A stretch of DNA of 64,000 nucleotides. It comes from Chrysemys picta bellii. Lineage: Eukaryota; Chordata; Testudines; Emydidae. Shown one piece after another: positions 44,553 through 55,126 of this stretch. The translations under genes and the position numbers were made by a program. The stretch's first letter is position 1. Every line of letters begins with the position of its first letter. The notes beneath the pieces are model-generated. The model had not been told where the DNA came from and searched no databases. It saw only the letters and a list, made by a program, of their open reading frames with translations. The stretch covers positions 7,050,001-7,114,000 of the forward strand of contig NC_088809.1 of assembly GCF_011386835.1 (NCBI RefSeq), given 5' to 3'.

Positions 44553-44824
44553 TGACAGAACAAGGAGTAATGGTCTCAAGTTGCAGTGGGGGAGGTTTAG
44601 GTTGGATATTAGGAAAAACTTTTTCACTAGGAGGGTGGTGAAGCACTGGAATGGGTTACCTAGGGAGGTGGTGGAATCTCCTTCCTTAGAGGTTTTTAAG
44701 GTCAGCCTTGACAAAGCCCTGGCTGGGATGATTTAGTTGGGAATTGGTCCTGCTTTGAGCAGGGGGTTGGACTAGTTGACCTCCTGACGTCCCTTCCAAC
44801 CCTGATATTCTATGATTCTATGAT
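44553..44824 (+). mobile_element. CR1 LINE 3' end with full ATTCTATGATT tail
   Basis: From 'agaacaaggagtaatggtctcaag' it runs through 'taggttggatattaggaaaaac', 'ctagggaggtggtggaatctcc', 'ttgggaattggtcctgctttgag', 'ggttggactagttgacctcctg' and ends in 'atattctatgattctatgat'. This is a typical, little-diverged CR1 3' end whose coding phrase DIRKNFF and the following words are recognisable. It is only 272 bp, so 5'-truncated. Confidence 0.92.
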
Positions 44825-45944
44825 CTACCCTAGGAAGAATGCATTTGGGAGGGACAGTGACCGTGCCAGGCATATGACCTTGGCATAATAAGGGGAAGCA
44901 GCATCTGCAGGGCTTTCTCTATTAGGATATAGTGCCTCGTGGATATCATGAGACTGGGGCAGACCCAGCCAATGGGAGTCCAGGTGCATTCACAGTGAAG
45001 TGTCTTTTAACGTGCCGTGTCTATCAAAGTGAGAATTGTGACTTGAGGCTCACGTTGTCGGGGTGGCAGCACCAGTCCACCGTGGGGGCTCATACAGAAC
45101 ATCTCCATAACATGTATCAGGGAGACATTTCCTTAGGTGCATCTCCACCGTGTCTTTGCACATAAATGATAGTTTGTGCCTTCTAGAGGGGCTGCAATAG
45201 AAGAGTTGCAATGTAAGTGGTGATTTAAGGTGGCAGGGGAAATATACTAATAGCTGTCTGGAAAGTCCCAGACAGTAGAAGCAGAGTAAATTCCGACCAG
45301 GAGTGTGTTATTGGATGGCAAGATCTTTACTATTTTAGACTATTTGTCTAACTGAAGAAAGCTTATTTAGCTGCTGGTTGATTATTTTGAGGGAGGCTAC
45401 ATCTCTGGACCAACTCCTTTTCTCCCACTGGTTGTGCTCCCCATTCAGAGGGCCAGCAATACTCACAGAAACCCAGAAAGTGTCAGTGTCATATTTGCAG
45501 TTTGTGCCTGCTTTAAACCAGAATGGGGAGAATATTGGATTTATGATGTTTGGTTTGGGAAATCTATTTTTGTTCCCTGTAACTGATTGTCTTTTAACTA
45601 TGAGTGAAGAGCAATGGATAGAGATCTCAGGAGAGACCCACGCAGAATCTTATTCACAAGGAGATGACAGTGTGAAAATTCTTTTGGCATTGAAGGTGCA
45701 TTGATAGAACAGCAACAAAAAAGAAAGTGTCTAGGAAACGAAAGCAGCCCAAGACGACCTGATGCGGTCTATAACTCCTTGCCAGACCAGGGAAAGAGTA
45801 TTGGAGATTCTACTGTCAATTGCTGTTGGAATTTAACAAGGAGCAGATGCTGCTTCTGGAATTGCCTTTCCCCGCTTGGGATTTTTAGCTTATTAAAAAT
45901 CAGGAAGAGCAAAAGTATCCAAAAATCCCATCCTTGCAGTTCAT
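44825..45944. other. Non-coding, no feature recognised
   Basis: The plus-strand frames at 45378-45704 (108 codons) and 45701-46000 (99) abut one another with a 4-base overlap, but I see no domain, splice site or expression signal, and no codon pattern that marks a gene. I treat them as chance. Confidence 0.4.
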
Positions 45945-46075
45945 TTAGGGGTGGAGTTCTCAAACGCGTTCAGTGTTGGCCTATCTCTGCTCCTGTTTGA
46001 AGCCAACAGGGAAGTATAGCGTTGACCTCAGTGGGAGCTGAGTTAGGCCAACGCAGAGTGCTTTTGACAGTCCGA
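45945..46075. repeat. Foldback repeat, 'gttggccta ... taggccaac' arms
   Basis: The left arm 'tctcaaacgcgttcagtgttggccta' and right arm 'taggccaacgcagagtgcttttgacag' pair well, enclosing 'gaagccaacagggaagtatagcgttgacctcagtgggag'. About 120 bp, with an exact TTGGCCTA / TAGGCCAA complement. Confidence 0.7.
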
Positions 46076-46684
46076 TAGGTATATCAACCGGCTGGGGGCT
46101 TGTGCGTACGTGCCTCTGCTAGATAGAATGTGAACTCTTGGACAATGTTTGGCATAACCCCTGTATTGCTGACAGAACAGAGATTCTCCTTTAAGTCAAC
46201 CGTGGGCCTGGAGCAGGAGGATCCAAATCTATCCCTGGGGTCACTGTAAAGTTCAAAGTGACTCTGGTGTGTGCAGCATAGTGACAGGGCAGGCAACAGA
46301 CCTGCTGCCCCATGCTACGGCACAAAGACGGCACAAACTGCAAAGGGAAAACTATAACAAAACAAGCCCTTAGTCAGCTGTGTCATCTGAAAGATGGTGC
46401 TCCCAACAGCGCAGTGCTTGCTAGCGTCATGGGCGGGAGGTACTGGCTCGATATTGACAGAAGAGCAGCCTCTTACCTGGTCGGGATCCAGGTATTTGTT
46501 GAAATATTTCCAGTCAAATACTAGGTCAGCCCAGCTGGCCTTGATCTGTGCAATCAAACCTGAGGTGGTTCAAATACAGGTCATAGCAGGGTTTTAAAAC
46601 TGAGTGGGATGAGCTAAAGCTTCGTCATTAACACTGAAAGGCAACAAATGGTTATGCTGATACAAGATGTTTTTTTCTTCCAGA
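46076..46684. other. Non-coding, no feature recognised
   Basis: Several overlapping frames of 67-80 codons on both strands at 46310-46600, none of recognised family. Confidence 0.4.
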
Positions 46685-46998
46685 ATGCATGGTTAATCTG
46701 GGTAACTCACTGCCGCAAAGTATCCTTGATGCCAAGGGCTTTGTGGAGGCCCAAAAAGATTCAGATCACTGTGGATGTTCTTGTGCTTTTTATGAATGTA
46801 TAAATAACCTAAAAATAATAAATGAGAGAGAGAGAAACCTTCATGCTTCCACACAGCATAAGCCAGCCACTAGCTTATGGGGAAACTTTCCTGGGGGCAG
46901 ATTATTCCAGAACTGCCCATTACAGTGGTGTGTTTGCACCATTATCTGAAGTGCCAGTTTCTGGCCACTATTGGAAACAGGATACGGGACTGGTGAAC
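46685..46998 (+). mobile_element. CR1 LINE 3' end, turtle subfamily type
   Basis: 'ggttaatctgggtaactcactgccgcaaag', 'gaggcccaaaaagattcag', 'gaatgtataaataacc', 'agccagccactagcttatgggg', 'ggcagattattccagaactgcccattac', then 'gccagtttctggccactattggaaacaggatacggg'. The order matches CR1 copies I recall ending 'ggaaacaggatactgggctagatgg'. The 3' tail proper is lost. Frames at 46689 and 46822 are CR1 relics. Confidence 0.8.
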
Positions 46999-47439
46999 TC
47001 CTGACTTTGTTTGGAATGAGAATTTCTTTCCTCTGTTATCCGTGCAAAGTGAAGGTCATTCTGACCCCAGTATTCGGATGTTCAAAATGTGCTGTGATAT
47101 TAACCTGTCTTGTTAACTGTGAACAAATTGGAAGTGGATTGTTCTCTGCCATCAGTTCCGAAGCTCCACTGTTATTGATATATCCACAAACACTAATCCA
47201 CAACATCAGCGGTAATTGTTCTCTCTTCTGTAAAAAACCCACCAAGACACACAATGAAACTGGAGGGGGGGAGGAGGGAGTGCCTCCTCTGGGGTTCTCA
47301 GAACAATGACATCATTGGAACTTTACCATGTTCTGTATGTGCTAATATTACAGACAAGTGCTTATCTACAATGGTGATAGGTGATCTATATAGATATAGA
47401 TATATATTTTAAAAGAGTGAGGGCAAATGTGTTTTGGAA
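46999..47439. other. Non-coding, no feature recognised
   Basis: A (GATATA)n-like tract lies at 47389-47408. Frames at 46971-47309 (plus) and 47036-47254 (minus) overlap and are not supported. Confidence 0.4.
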
Positions 47440-47640
47440 GATGCACAACAACAATGCATTTATATAGGAGCCTTTATTTGGGGATCTCAAAAAGGTTTAC
47501 GGGGATGGGAAAGTAGTACAACCCCTATCTGTCAAATGGGGAAACTGAGACACAGGGCAAGTGACTTGCCCCCGGTCCGTGGCAGAGTTGTCAGTAGAAC
47601 AGGGGTCTTCTGCCTTTCAGCCACCTGCTCTAATCATGAA
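47440..47640 (-). mobile_element. MIR/CORE-like SINE, reverse orientation
   Basis: The plus strand reads 'acaacaacaatgcatttatatagg', 'tctcaaaaaggtttacggggatggg', 'ctatctgtcaaatggggaaactgagacacagggcaagtgacttgcccccgg' and 'ggcagagttgtcagtagaac'. The long block 'ggggaaactgagacacaggg ... gacttgccc' is diagnostic. The frame 47434-47748 is a by-product. Confidence 0.85.
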
Positions 47641-47715
47641 GGACCTGGTCCAACGCTCTCTCGAGTCTATGGAAGTCGTTCCATTGACTTTAACGGGCTT
47701 TGGATGAGGCCCTGG
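47641..47715. repeat. Foldback repeat, abutting the MIR
   Basis: 'gacctggtccaacgctc' and 'ctttggatgaggccc' flank 'gaagtcgttccattgactttaacggg'. It is the family of 43920-44000. Confidence 0.55.
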
Positions 47716-48200
47716 ATGAACTGCCTCTTATGGGATAATACAAAGTGACCAGAGCAAGCAGTTTTGCCAATGAACTTCAAAGACACGTGTATAGTAAACT
47801 GTCGCTGGATCTGCCACTGAGCTTCTCTCTATAAGGCAATGTTTCAGGCATTCCTGGAGCCATAGCAGCACACGCAGGGTTAATGGCTCTGCTGTACTGA
47901 TTTTTGACTAGGGGCTGTAGTTTTACTGCAGCAGTAAAGCCACTTTCCTTTTATGTTTAAAAGGCAGCAAGGAACAAGTGCAGTTACAAAGACAACTGAA
48001 ATTTTCATGGGTGCCCAACAAGGGAATCGGTTCCATTATTTTGGGTTTTTTTTTTTAAACAAGAAAAGTATTTAAATTTGAATTCTAACTGTGACTGTGA
48101 CATGGGGGGTGGGAATCAGTTCTCTGGAATGCTTCCTGGTTTTAAAAATGCTTTATTTTATTTGCCCTATAAAGGCAAACTTATAAAATGTGATAAGGGA
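47716..48200. other. Non-coding, no feature recognised
   Basis: A poly(T) patch at 48043-48056 is the only notable feature. Confidence 0.4.
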
Positions 48201-48225
48201 TCTCTCTCTCTCTCTCTCTCTCTCT
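48201..48225. repeat. (TC)n microsatellite
   Basis: Twelve TC units. Read directly. Confidence 0.97.
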
Positions 48226-48689
48226 GCACACACAAGACCTGAGAATACTCAGCGCTATCCCAGCACTGCTGCCAGTTGCTCAGATATATATCACTCCATT
48301 AGCATCTAAATCCTTCAACTCTTCAGTCAGGTTTCCTGGCGTGTGATGGCTAGTGGATTCACAGCACACCGGACCCAGAACTCTTCACCAAGTTTCTTGG
48401 AGCAATGAATTGCAAAAAGACTAGGAAAGAAATCCAGTGATATCCGTAACTTTTTTTTTGGAATAAGGAGCTGGGCTAAATGACAATGTATTTCTTTCTT
48501 GATTGCTAAAGCTGTTGTTTTTTTTTAAATTGTCTCTTTGCAACCCATCCCACTGGGTCTAAATAAAACACTCAATCAGTGGGCTGTCCAGGCATTAAAC
48601 CAAAACGGATCCTGCAGACTTAAAGTAAGCGAAGCACAAGTTTATTTTAGGTACTTATGGCCTCTGTTACTTTAGTCTTTGGTGTGTTT
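48226..48689. other. Non-coding, no feature recognised
   Basis: T-runs near 48450 and 48520. Nothing nameable. Confidence 0.4.
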
Positions 48690-48830
48690 ACAACACTGCT
48701 GTCGGGTAGGAAAGTACCATTCTACCCATTCTACAGATGGGGGAACTGAGAGACAATAGTAGAGCTCGGACTTGAGGAAGGGTCTCTCAAGTCCAAGGCT
48801 GTTGCTTTAACCAGTGGATCATCCTTTCTG
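48690..48830 (-). mobile_element. MIR/CORE-like SINE fragment, reverse orientation
   Basis: 'tttacaacactgctgtcgggtagg', 'ttctacccattctacagatgggggaactgagagac', 'agagctcggacttgaggaagggtctc' and 'gctttaaccagtggatcatcc' form the reverse of the MIR body with the tRNA-like head to the right. Confidence 0.75.
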
Positions 48831-48839
48831 TCTGTCCAG

Positions 48840-48905
48840 AGTAGGTCTACTTGCAGGACATAAAGTTAAGCATGCGCTTAACACTTTGTAGGATCTTGGT
48901 CTTAT
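48840..48905. repeat. Foldback repeat arm, 'aaagttaagcatgcgctta' type
   Basis: 'cttgcaggacataaagttaagcatgcgcttaacactttgtaggatcttgg' matches one arm of the family at 62745 and 18020. The word AAGCATGCGCTT is palindromic. Confidence 0.5.
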
Positions 48906-49595
48906 TTTGCATCTCTGTCTCTGGTATATTCCTTTAAGTATGTGTGAATCTAAAACAAGAGTCTAATTGGTATAGAATTAGATATTGTTGGTATGATGAC
49001 AAAAATGCCAGAAAAATTCAACCAACTTAATGCTACTGTGAAGTGCAGAGAAAAAGACCAACCGTTTGGATTCCTCCTTGTGAGAAACAACTGCCTGTAG
49101 AAATGCTAGAAACTATTCGTTTTTGGTTTTTTTTTATTTCCGTTCAGAAAAAACATCATTCGTTCTAAGGTGGGGCAGGGCTAGAGAAAACGGAGATCTT
49201 CACTGCAAACTTGAAACACAGGTGTTAGGACACCCAGTAAATCTATAACGGGTAAGGCAGGGTGACCTGCTTTTGATGGCACTTTCGCGAAAGGTCTGAG
49301 AAGGTTGAGAGAACAGGTATGATATTGGAGTTTGACTTCTGTGGAGCCAGAGGGTTTGTTCTGACAGGCGAATATCACTGAAGTTGAAATTTGACTAGGC
49401 CAGACCCAAGCAGGGCACCGTCCTATCTCTTGTTTCTTGGGAAATGGTGTGATCTCTAGTATATCCCCATGGGACCGATTGGGTTACGACAGTGCTTGAT
49501 ATACTCCATCCTGTTGACTTGTATAACCCACAAACCTGCTTTACCTAGAGACTAGGTTGAGACCTTAGTGTTGATTTCTGCAAAGAGCAAAATGA
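48906..49595. other. Non-coding, no feature recognised
   Basis: No gene or nameable repeat. Confidence 0.45.
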
Positions 49596-49603
49596 CTTTC
49601 ATT

Positions 49604-49721
49604 TAGGGTGACGAGATTGTAAAAAATCGGGACAGGGGGTGGGGGGTAATAGGTGCCTGTATAAGAAAAAGACCCCAAAATCGTGACTGTCCCTATAAAA
49701 TCGGGACACCTGGTCACCCTA
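49604..49721. mobile_element. hAT MITE (118 bp) with intact 8-bp target duplication
   Basis: The terminal repeats are TAGGGTGACGAGA at the left and TGGTCACCCTA at the right, complementary with one mismatch over the outer 11 bases. They are flanked on both sides by the perfect duplication CTTTCATT (49596-49603 and 49722-49729), the 8-bp signature of hAT transposition. The interior 'aaaaatcgggacagggggtggggggtaatagg' and 'ccctataaaatcgggac' are partly mirrored. I recall the sequence as characteristic of turtles. It is non-autonomous. Confidence 0.92.
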
Positions 49722-49729
49722 CTTTCATT

Positions 49730-50699
49730 CCTGTAGTTTTGGGTGCACCGGATGAAACCCAAATTAAAAGACAAGCCAGTCTGTTAAGAGTTGAGATGTT
49801 GGATTTCCTGACAAGAGGAAAGGTGAATTTGGAGAGAAAGGAGAAACACCCATAATTTTATTTTCCTTTAAAAAGTTGCTAGCGTACAAAGTGTCCTGAT
49901 CTTGGTTTAACCCCTCTCAGCTCCAGTGTAACATTTCCTTGGGTGAAGGCCGGCACATGTATACGTTATAAACTGAGGTCAGATACATTTCTGGCAACAA
50001 CATCCTTTCCAAGCTCTCAGACTAGAGGGATCTTTCGTCACTTTGGATTGGACTGGATTTCAAAATAGGTCCCCGAGGTGAAGGGCCAATATCTCAAGCC
50101 ACTAAATCATGTTTTATACCAACCCCTAATAATGAATGAAGTGCCATTTCATACAACACCTAAGTTAGGATTTTATTGATTAACTCTCATCTTGGCATTC
50201 CACCCAAATCTAAGATGTATTGCCTGCTGTAATTTTTACATTAGCTGTCAAATTCATCTTGTCTTCCCTGGGTTATGATGTGTACAGAGCAGACAATAAA
50301 CAACATCACCGTTTGAGTGTTTATCTAATGAATATACACAGACCAGAAAGATTAATAATGATTTGATAGGCAGAGCCAAGAGGCAGGAAATATCCACATT
50401 CTGTAAAGCCCAGGATCGTGATTTGAAATTAACAGGAGTGTTTGAAGAGGGGAAACAAGCTTTTTCCACCCCCCACCCCCCTGTTTTACCTTGTAGCACA
50501 TAGTTCAAAAATCTCAAGAAGGCAAAGATGGAAGCTTTTTTTTTTTAAAATCCATTCTACACGCTTAAATACAACCGTGATACCTGCACAGGAAATAGCT
50601 GCATTTACACATTGCCTACAAAGCTATAGTTAAGGATTTTTAAAATCACCTTTAAAAATATTCAAGGAACGTATCTGTTAACGCTCTACTGCTTGTTCG
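49730..50699. other. Non-coding, no feature recognised
   Basis: Nothing nameable; C-rich and T-rich runs at 50466-50482 and 50537-50546. Confidence 0.4.
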
Positions 50700-50790
50700 T
50701 GTAAAGTTGCCCTTGATGGGTTCTCTGTGGGGATTGAACTGAAGACCTCCTGGATTTTGGAGGGCTGTCCGCTAGAGGGGGACAAACAGT
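50700..50790 (-). mobile_element. tRNA-derived SINE fragment, reverse orientation (weak)
   Basis: 'gtggggattgaactgaagacctcctggattttggagggctg' reads on the minus strand as '...aggtcttcagttcaatccccac', which has a B-box-like TTCAATCCCC. The A box lies in poorly kept sequence. This is the weakest SINE call. Confidence 0.35.
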
Positions 50791-51469
50791 CACACTTTGT
50801 TAGTGTGGAGTTATATTTACACTTTACTCCTCTTCAGAATGGGACTTGGGGCACATAACATGCATAATACCTCGGTGTAAGTCTCCTCCCACCTACTGCC
50901 CTCAGCTGGATGGAATGCTCTTGCCAAACCTGCTCCAATGGGGTTGATTGTATTCCAGCTTAAAGAGTGTTTGAGCCCATATCAGGCTCCCCAAACAAAG
51001 TGAGTCTGATGCACCCCTTACAGGTAAATGGGGAAACAACTTTATTTTGGTTAGAAGCATCCACAGAATTGACCGTGATCTGCATTAAGGGAAGGGTATG
51101 TGTGTATATATAGCATCACAGCTCCCACCTGCTCTGGTAATCTGAACCATTTGCCATTACTTGTCGGGTGATGACAAGTTACCTTCGGTTACCCATGCCT
51201 AGATCAGTGCAAAGAAATGCAGACCCTCAGGATGGGACAGGGAGGTAGAAAGGAGAGGAGGCTATAAAGAATGAGGGGAATTTGTCACAATCCCATCAAC
51301 CTGTAAATCTGAATGGGTGCCAGTTAGTGTCCTGTAATTGTATCCCTGGGGGAGGAGAGGGTAAGGAAACAGAGCATTAAATTGGGCTTGGGGGCTGTTG
51401 TAGGAAAGAAGATGGGATATATGGTCCAAAGGTGTCACTGGCCAACATGAAACCGTGTTCAACAAGATT
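50791..51469. other. Non-coding, no feature recognised
   Basis: The stretch 50990-51100 may be retroelement-derived ('tgagtctgatgcaccccttacagg') but is unassigned. Confidence 0.35.
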
Positions 51470-52300
51470 TGGATTTGGAATACAGAGACCTCACCCTGTT
51501 TAGTACCATGGCAAACAAACCATTACAAATCCTTTTAACCTTTTATTAAAGGTACAGAAAAAAGGGAAAACTGAAAGTATTTGAAATATAAAGCATTAAG
51601 TAAGGCTTTCATTTTAACATCGCTGGTTATGTTCCTTTTTGCTGGAGAGCGATTTAGAAAGGGGCAAGAAACCCCTTGTCTGACAGTCTCTTAGATGGTA
51701 TTAAAGACAGTAATAACTGTCCTTTTGGGTCAAAAGAAATGGCTGAGATGGACTGGAGCTGTCGCTGCAGTTGTTAAAGTCTAATCCCATTTCTTCCCCC
51801 AGGGTGGTTGGGATTCAGCTGGAGCTAGTAGGGGTGGTGATGTCATCTGGATCCCTCTCTCTGGCTCGGTCTGGTCAGGACATCTTTCAGGATAATGAAG
51901 GCCCCGGGGCTCAGGAAGTGATGGGTGTAGAAGCCATGATGGTAAGGCTTGCTTCAGTAGCCAGCGTCTGTTCTTTTCTGTCTTTTCCCCCAAAAGTCTC
52001 ATAAAGGAAATGATGGGAAGACTAGCCCATCCCCTAGTTATTTTTGTCCACCAATTAGGCTTAATATCTGACATGCCAATTTTGGTTAATTAACTTCTGG
52101 CTCCACATCTGTTTTTTAACTAGCATAATTTCAACAGGCCTCAGCGTGGTCTTTTTGATTTCGACTAATCTAGTTTCTCTATCTAGTTCTCCTGAACCTG
52201 TTTATAACTTTCTTTATCGTAGGTCATTGTGACATCTTACAAACTTGTATTCCCTTTTTACAGTTCAATTCAGCATTAGAGTAAATTTATAAGCCCATTT
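51470..52300. other. Possible retroelement-derived stretch with exon-like segment
   Basis: Phrases such as 'accattacaaatccttttaaccttttattaaaggtacag' and 'ggttaattaacttctggc' resemble retroelement-derived sequence I associate with turtles, read on the minus strand. I cannot name the element or find its ends. Embedded in it is the splice-signal-flanked open segment 51803-51941 described separately. Confidence 0.3.
51803..51941 (+). other. Exon-like open segment between good splice signals
   Basis: A pyrimidine-rich run and AG (51788-51802, 'atttcttcccccag') precede 139 bases that stay open in one frame and end at '...catgatg' immediately before GTAAGG (51942-51947), a strong donor. The open frame continues beyond both sites (51771-52004, 77 codons). 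The translated piece (VVGIQLELVGVV...QEVMGVEAMM) has no recognisable domain. It could be a real exon, a cryptic or alternative exon, or chance. Confidence 0.2.
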
Positions 52301-52804
52301 ATCACAAAAGTATCCATGACACCTGAGAACAGGAATCCCTTGAAGAGTTTTGCGTAGAGTCGTCACACAATACTAGGTCAGTGTTGTCCTTACTATGCAT
52401 GAAACCGATATATTTCCATGTCCAAGTCTGCTTTTGTTCCTCAGACATCAGGTTCCACCTAGCCTTGCTAGTACGTCAGACATCGCTCATTTGCTGCCAT
52501 TCTGATTGTTACCTCTGTTATATTTATGTGGGACTGAGGCTTTAAAAAATGGTGGCTTGCCAAGCTTCCTTTGGGAGATGGAATAACCAAATGACCATAC
52601 TGCTTCCATAGGCTTGTCCATTTTACAGGGAAGTTTGAACAAGGGGAAGTTCTTCCTCTTTGTTTCTTTTTAAGGTCTTTAGTCCACAAATAGAGACGTT
52701 AACCCTTCTAGGTTCTTTCTGAAATATACTAAGGATTTTGGATTCTCCAAATCTGGGTTGGAGAACATGGCTTTGCTTCACTGAAAATCCTCTCCCAATT
52801 AAGG

Positions 52805-52905
52805 CCCTGCTCATGCAAATGCTTGCACGCAGGCTAAACTTTTATGTCCGGTAAGTGTTCCCATTGAAATTACCGGGGCTTCTAGCACCAGGTAGTGTTA
52901 AACAC
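52805..52905. repeat. Foldback repeat relic
   Basis: 'aaggccctgctcatgcaaatgcttgcacgcaggc' and 'cccattgaaattaccggggc' are the left arm and core of the 'gatcctgcaaac ... cattgaaat' group. The right arm has faded. Confidence 0.45.
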
Positions 52906-52994
52906 CAGGACCAATGTGACGCTGTGGATCTCATTAGGTCGGTATTGACTGTTGCTGGTACAGGTCTGTCTGCAATGTAACAAGTGCTAAGGGA

Positions 52995-53395
52995 AGCAGA
53001 GCTGTGCGGTAGCTAGGGCACGGGATTGGCAGGAAATAAGGGTTCTATTTCCAGCTCGTACGCTGAGCTCAACCTGACCTTGCATGAGTCATTTGGGGCC
53101 CGGTAACTCCGAGTTGCTGAGCCCCCGTAGTTTCCACTGACATCAATGGGTGTTAAATGTTGATCATCTCTGAAAACTAAGCTTAATCTCTCTGCGGCTC
53201 TAATCGCTGCTTATCGTGCTGGCCAGTGTTGTCTCTTTGTGTTCCCCCTGTCTATCGTATGCTTCTTGTCTTATGCTTAACTTGTAAACTCTCCAGGGTA
53301 GGGGCTGTCTTTTTGTTGTTTTGTACAGCACCTTGCACAAAGGTGCCCTTATCCCCAAATAGGGCCTTGAGGTGCTACCTAATAATAACCTGTAG
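52995..53395 (+). mobile_element. MIR/CORE-like SINE, head to tail, split by a foldback
   Basis: The head 'agcagagctgtgcggtagctagggcacgggattgg', 'ataagggttctatttccagctcg' and 'gaccttgcatgagtcattt' is followed by a foldback insert (about 53096-53182) and then by 'taagcttaatctctctgcggctctaatcg'. The tail 'cttgtaaactctccagggtaggggctgtctttttg', 'tgtacagcaccttgcacaaaggtgcc' and 'cctaataataac' ends the element at about 53395. It is the longest copy in the window and shows head and tail in one unit. Confidence 0.72.
53096..53182. repeat. Foldback repeat inserted in the MIR
   Basis: It carries 'gttgctgagcccccgtagtttccactgacatcaatgggtgttaaatgttgatcatctctgaaaac', the 'tcaatgggtgtt' core and 'ctctgaaaa' end of a known foldback type. 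It interrupts the MIR between the 'gagtcat' and 'aatctctctg' words, which are contiguous in intact copies. Confidence 0.5.
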
Positions 53396-54439
53396 CCGCA
53401 ATCCAGCTTTCCTGTTGTAAAAGTGGGATAATGATATGTAGCACTTACAGCATGTTTTGTTTGTCGATCTCAAAGCCCATTGCAAAGGTAGCTAAGTACA
53501 ATTATTTTATGGCTATATGCTTAGATGACACTAAGGAAGGGCTAGTAAAGGCCACTCTATTTCAAAACGCACTCAATGCAGAAAGTAATACAACTTTTTA
53601 ATAAACTACTGAAAAATGTGGAAGACAGCAAGCTGAGCCTCAAAGTGAATTGCTCCTGCATCTCCTCCTTTGGTCAGTGTTTGTGTTTGCATTTTCCTTT
53701 TATACATCACAGCATGAAACAGTAACACATTACAGTACAAAGCAATCCACCACTTCTCTAATCACTAATATAATGCAGGGTAGATACTTTGTATGGAGAC
53801 AGAATGCAGCAGTTTACATGGACAATAAATTGCTGCAGATGTTTGCATTAGAAAGTTGAACCAATTATACTATTCCGGTGACTTCTCTGAGATGGGAGAC
53901 CGTTTCCCGAGCCTTGGTAAAAGTAATTGGCATTGCTATTCATCTCAGCACACCCTCCTTGAGACTGTGTGAAAGGCATGCCATGCAGAATGGAAAGCCT
54001 CGCTACTTGTGGCCATCTGAAAGATTTCATAGCTCTCTTTGCTAGGATAATAGGGGGGTTTCACTCCGTTGTCCCGGCCAGAGTTTAATGTTGCAAACTG
54101 CATTTTTTCCTACCTAAATTCATACTATAATTTCACGTCGATGATCATTTTTGTAATCTTCTGTCTTTAACTGTTGTGTGAGGTTGCTAGCTATTGAAAA
54201 CAGCTGTTGTGCTCCACCTCAGAAATGGCTGCATTGCAGCCACGAGTGAAGTGACTCCTGCATATGTAAACTTAAAGCAATATGTACATTATAAAGTGCT
54301 TTGCTTGCAACCCTTTAGGATGAAAGGACCTAGGCTGACCTAAGTTATTTCCTGATTATTTGTTGTTAGTGGTGTGTATCTATTGGCTCTAAAACCAACA
54401 TCTCTCCCAAACTCTGGCTGCTAAGATTGACTTCAATAG
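53396..54439. other. Non-coding; MIR-like relic at the left
   Basis: 'cttacagcatgttttgtttgtcgatctcaaagcccattgcaaaggt' (53445-53495) resembles the start of a reverse MIR tail. Nothing else recognised. Confidence 0.35.
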
Positions 54440-54690
54440 TTCATAGAGTCAGAGATTCCAAGGCCAGAAGGAAGCATTACGACCTCCTGTAGAACTTCCC
54501 TAAAATAATTCCTAGGGCAGATCTTTTAGAAAAACACCCAGTCTTGATTTAAAAATTGCCAGTGCTGGTGAAACCACCACGACCCTTGGTAAATTGTCCC
54601 ACTGGTTAATTACTCTCCTCATTTAAAAAAAAAAACTTCTTATTTCTAGTCTGAACTTGTCTAGCTTCAGTTTGTCTAGCTTCCATCCAT
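54440..54690 (-). mobile_element. CR1 LINE 3' end, reverse orientation
   Basis: The plus strand reads 'ttcatagagtcagagattccaaggccagaaggaagc', 'cttccctaaaataattcctagggcagatcttttagaaaaacaccc', 'ttgatttaaaaattgccagtgctgg', 'ccaccacgacccttggtaaattgtcc' and 'atttctagtctgaacttgtctagcttc'. These are the complements of CR1 3' ends ('tttctaaaagatctgccctagg ... ggccttggaatctctga'). Its 3' end is at 54440. Confidence 0.85.
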
Positions 54691-54839
54691 TGGATCGTGG
54701 GAAGGCAGAAGTGTCATGAAGGTAACAGGTGGAAAGTGTTTTTCTCTTAAGCAGTCCCCTACCCTCTGAACCCTGCTAGGTGATGCAAAGGATTCCACAG
54801 CACCTCTTCTGTAGCATGAGTCAATTTTCAGCATCAGGG

Positions 54840-54975
54840 ACACTAAGGGAAACGTGCTTGATGATGACCTGTTTCGTTCATTCCCTCTGAAGCACCTGGC
54901 ATGGGCCACTGTTGGAAGACAGGATACTGGGCTAGATGGACCATTGGTCTGACCCAGTGTGGCTGCTCTTATACA
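54840..54975 (+). mobile_element. CR1 LINE 3' end
   Basis: 'gtttcgttcattccctctgaagcacctggcatgggcc' and 'ggaagacaggatactgggctagatggaccattggtctgacccagtgtggctgctcttat' form the classical CR1 ending; the tail after 'cttat' is lost. It faces away from the copy at 54440-54690 (5' to 5'). Confidence 0.88.
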
Positions 54976-55126
54976 CAAACTTTAATTGCTTAGAAGGAGG
55001 CAGGATTACAGTGTATGGCAGAGAGGAAAGTAGGCCCTGTGTAAGGGTCGTGTGCAGGTAATAATGCTGTGTCTGGGACACTTCCAGACCCCATTGCTAA
55101 CAAGAACACTTGTGACTTCTGGGCAC

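Noticed and set aside
45378..46000. Two abutting plus-strand frames that might be one broken gene
   Set aside because: The 4-base overlap looks operon-like, but this is vertebrate DNA; neither product resembles a protein family and nothing suggests a shared ancestor.
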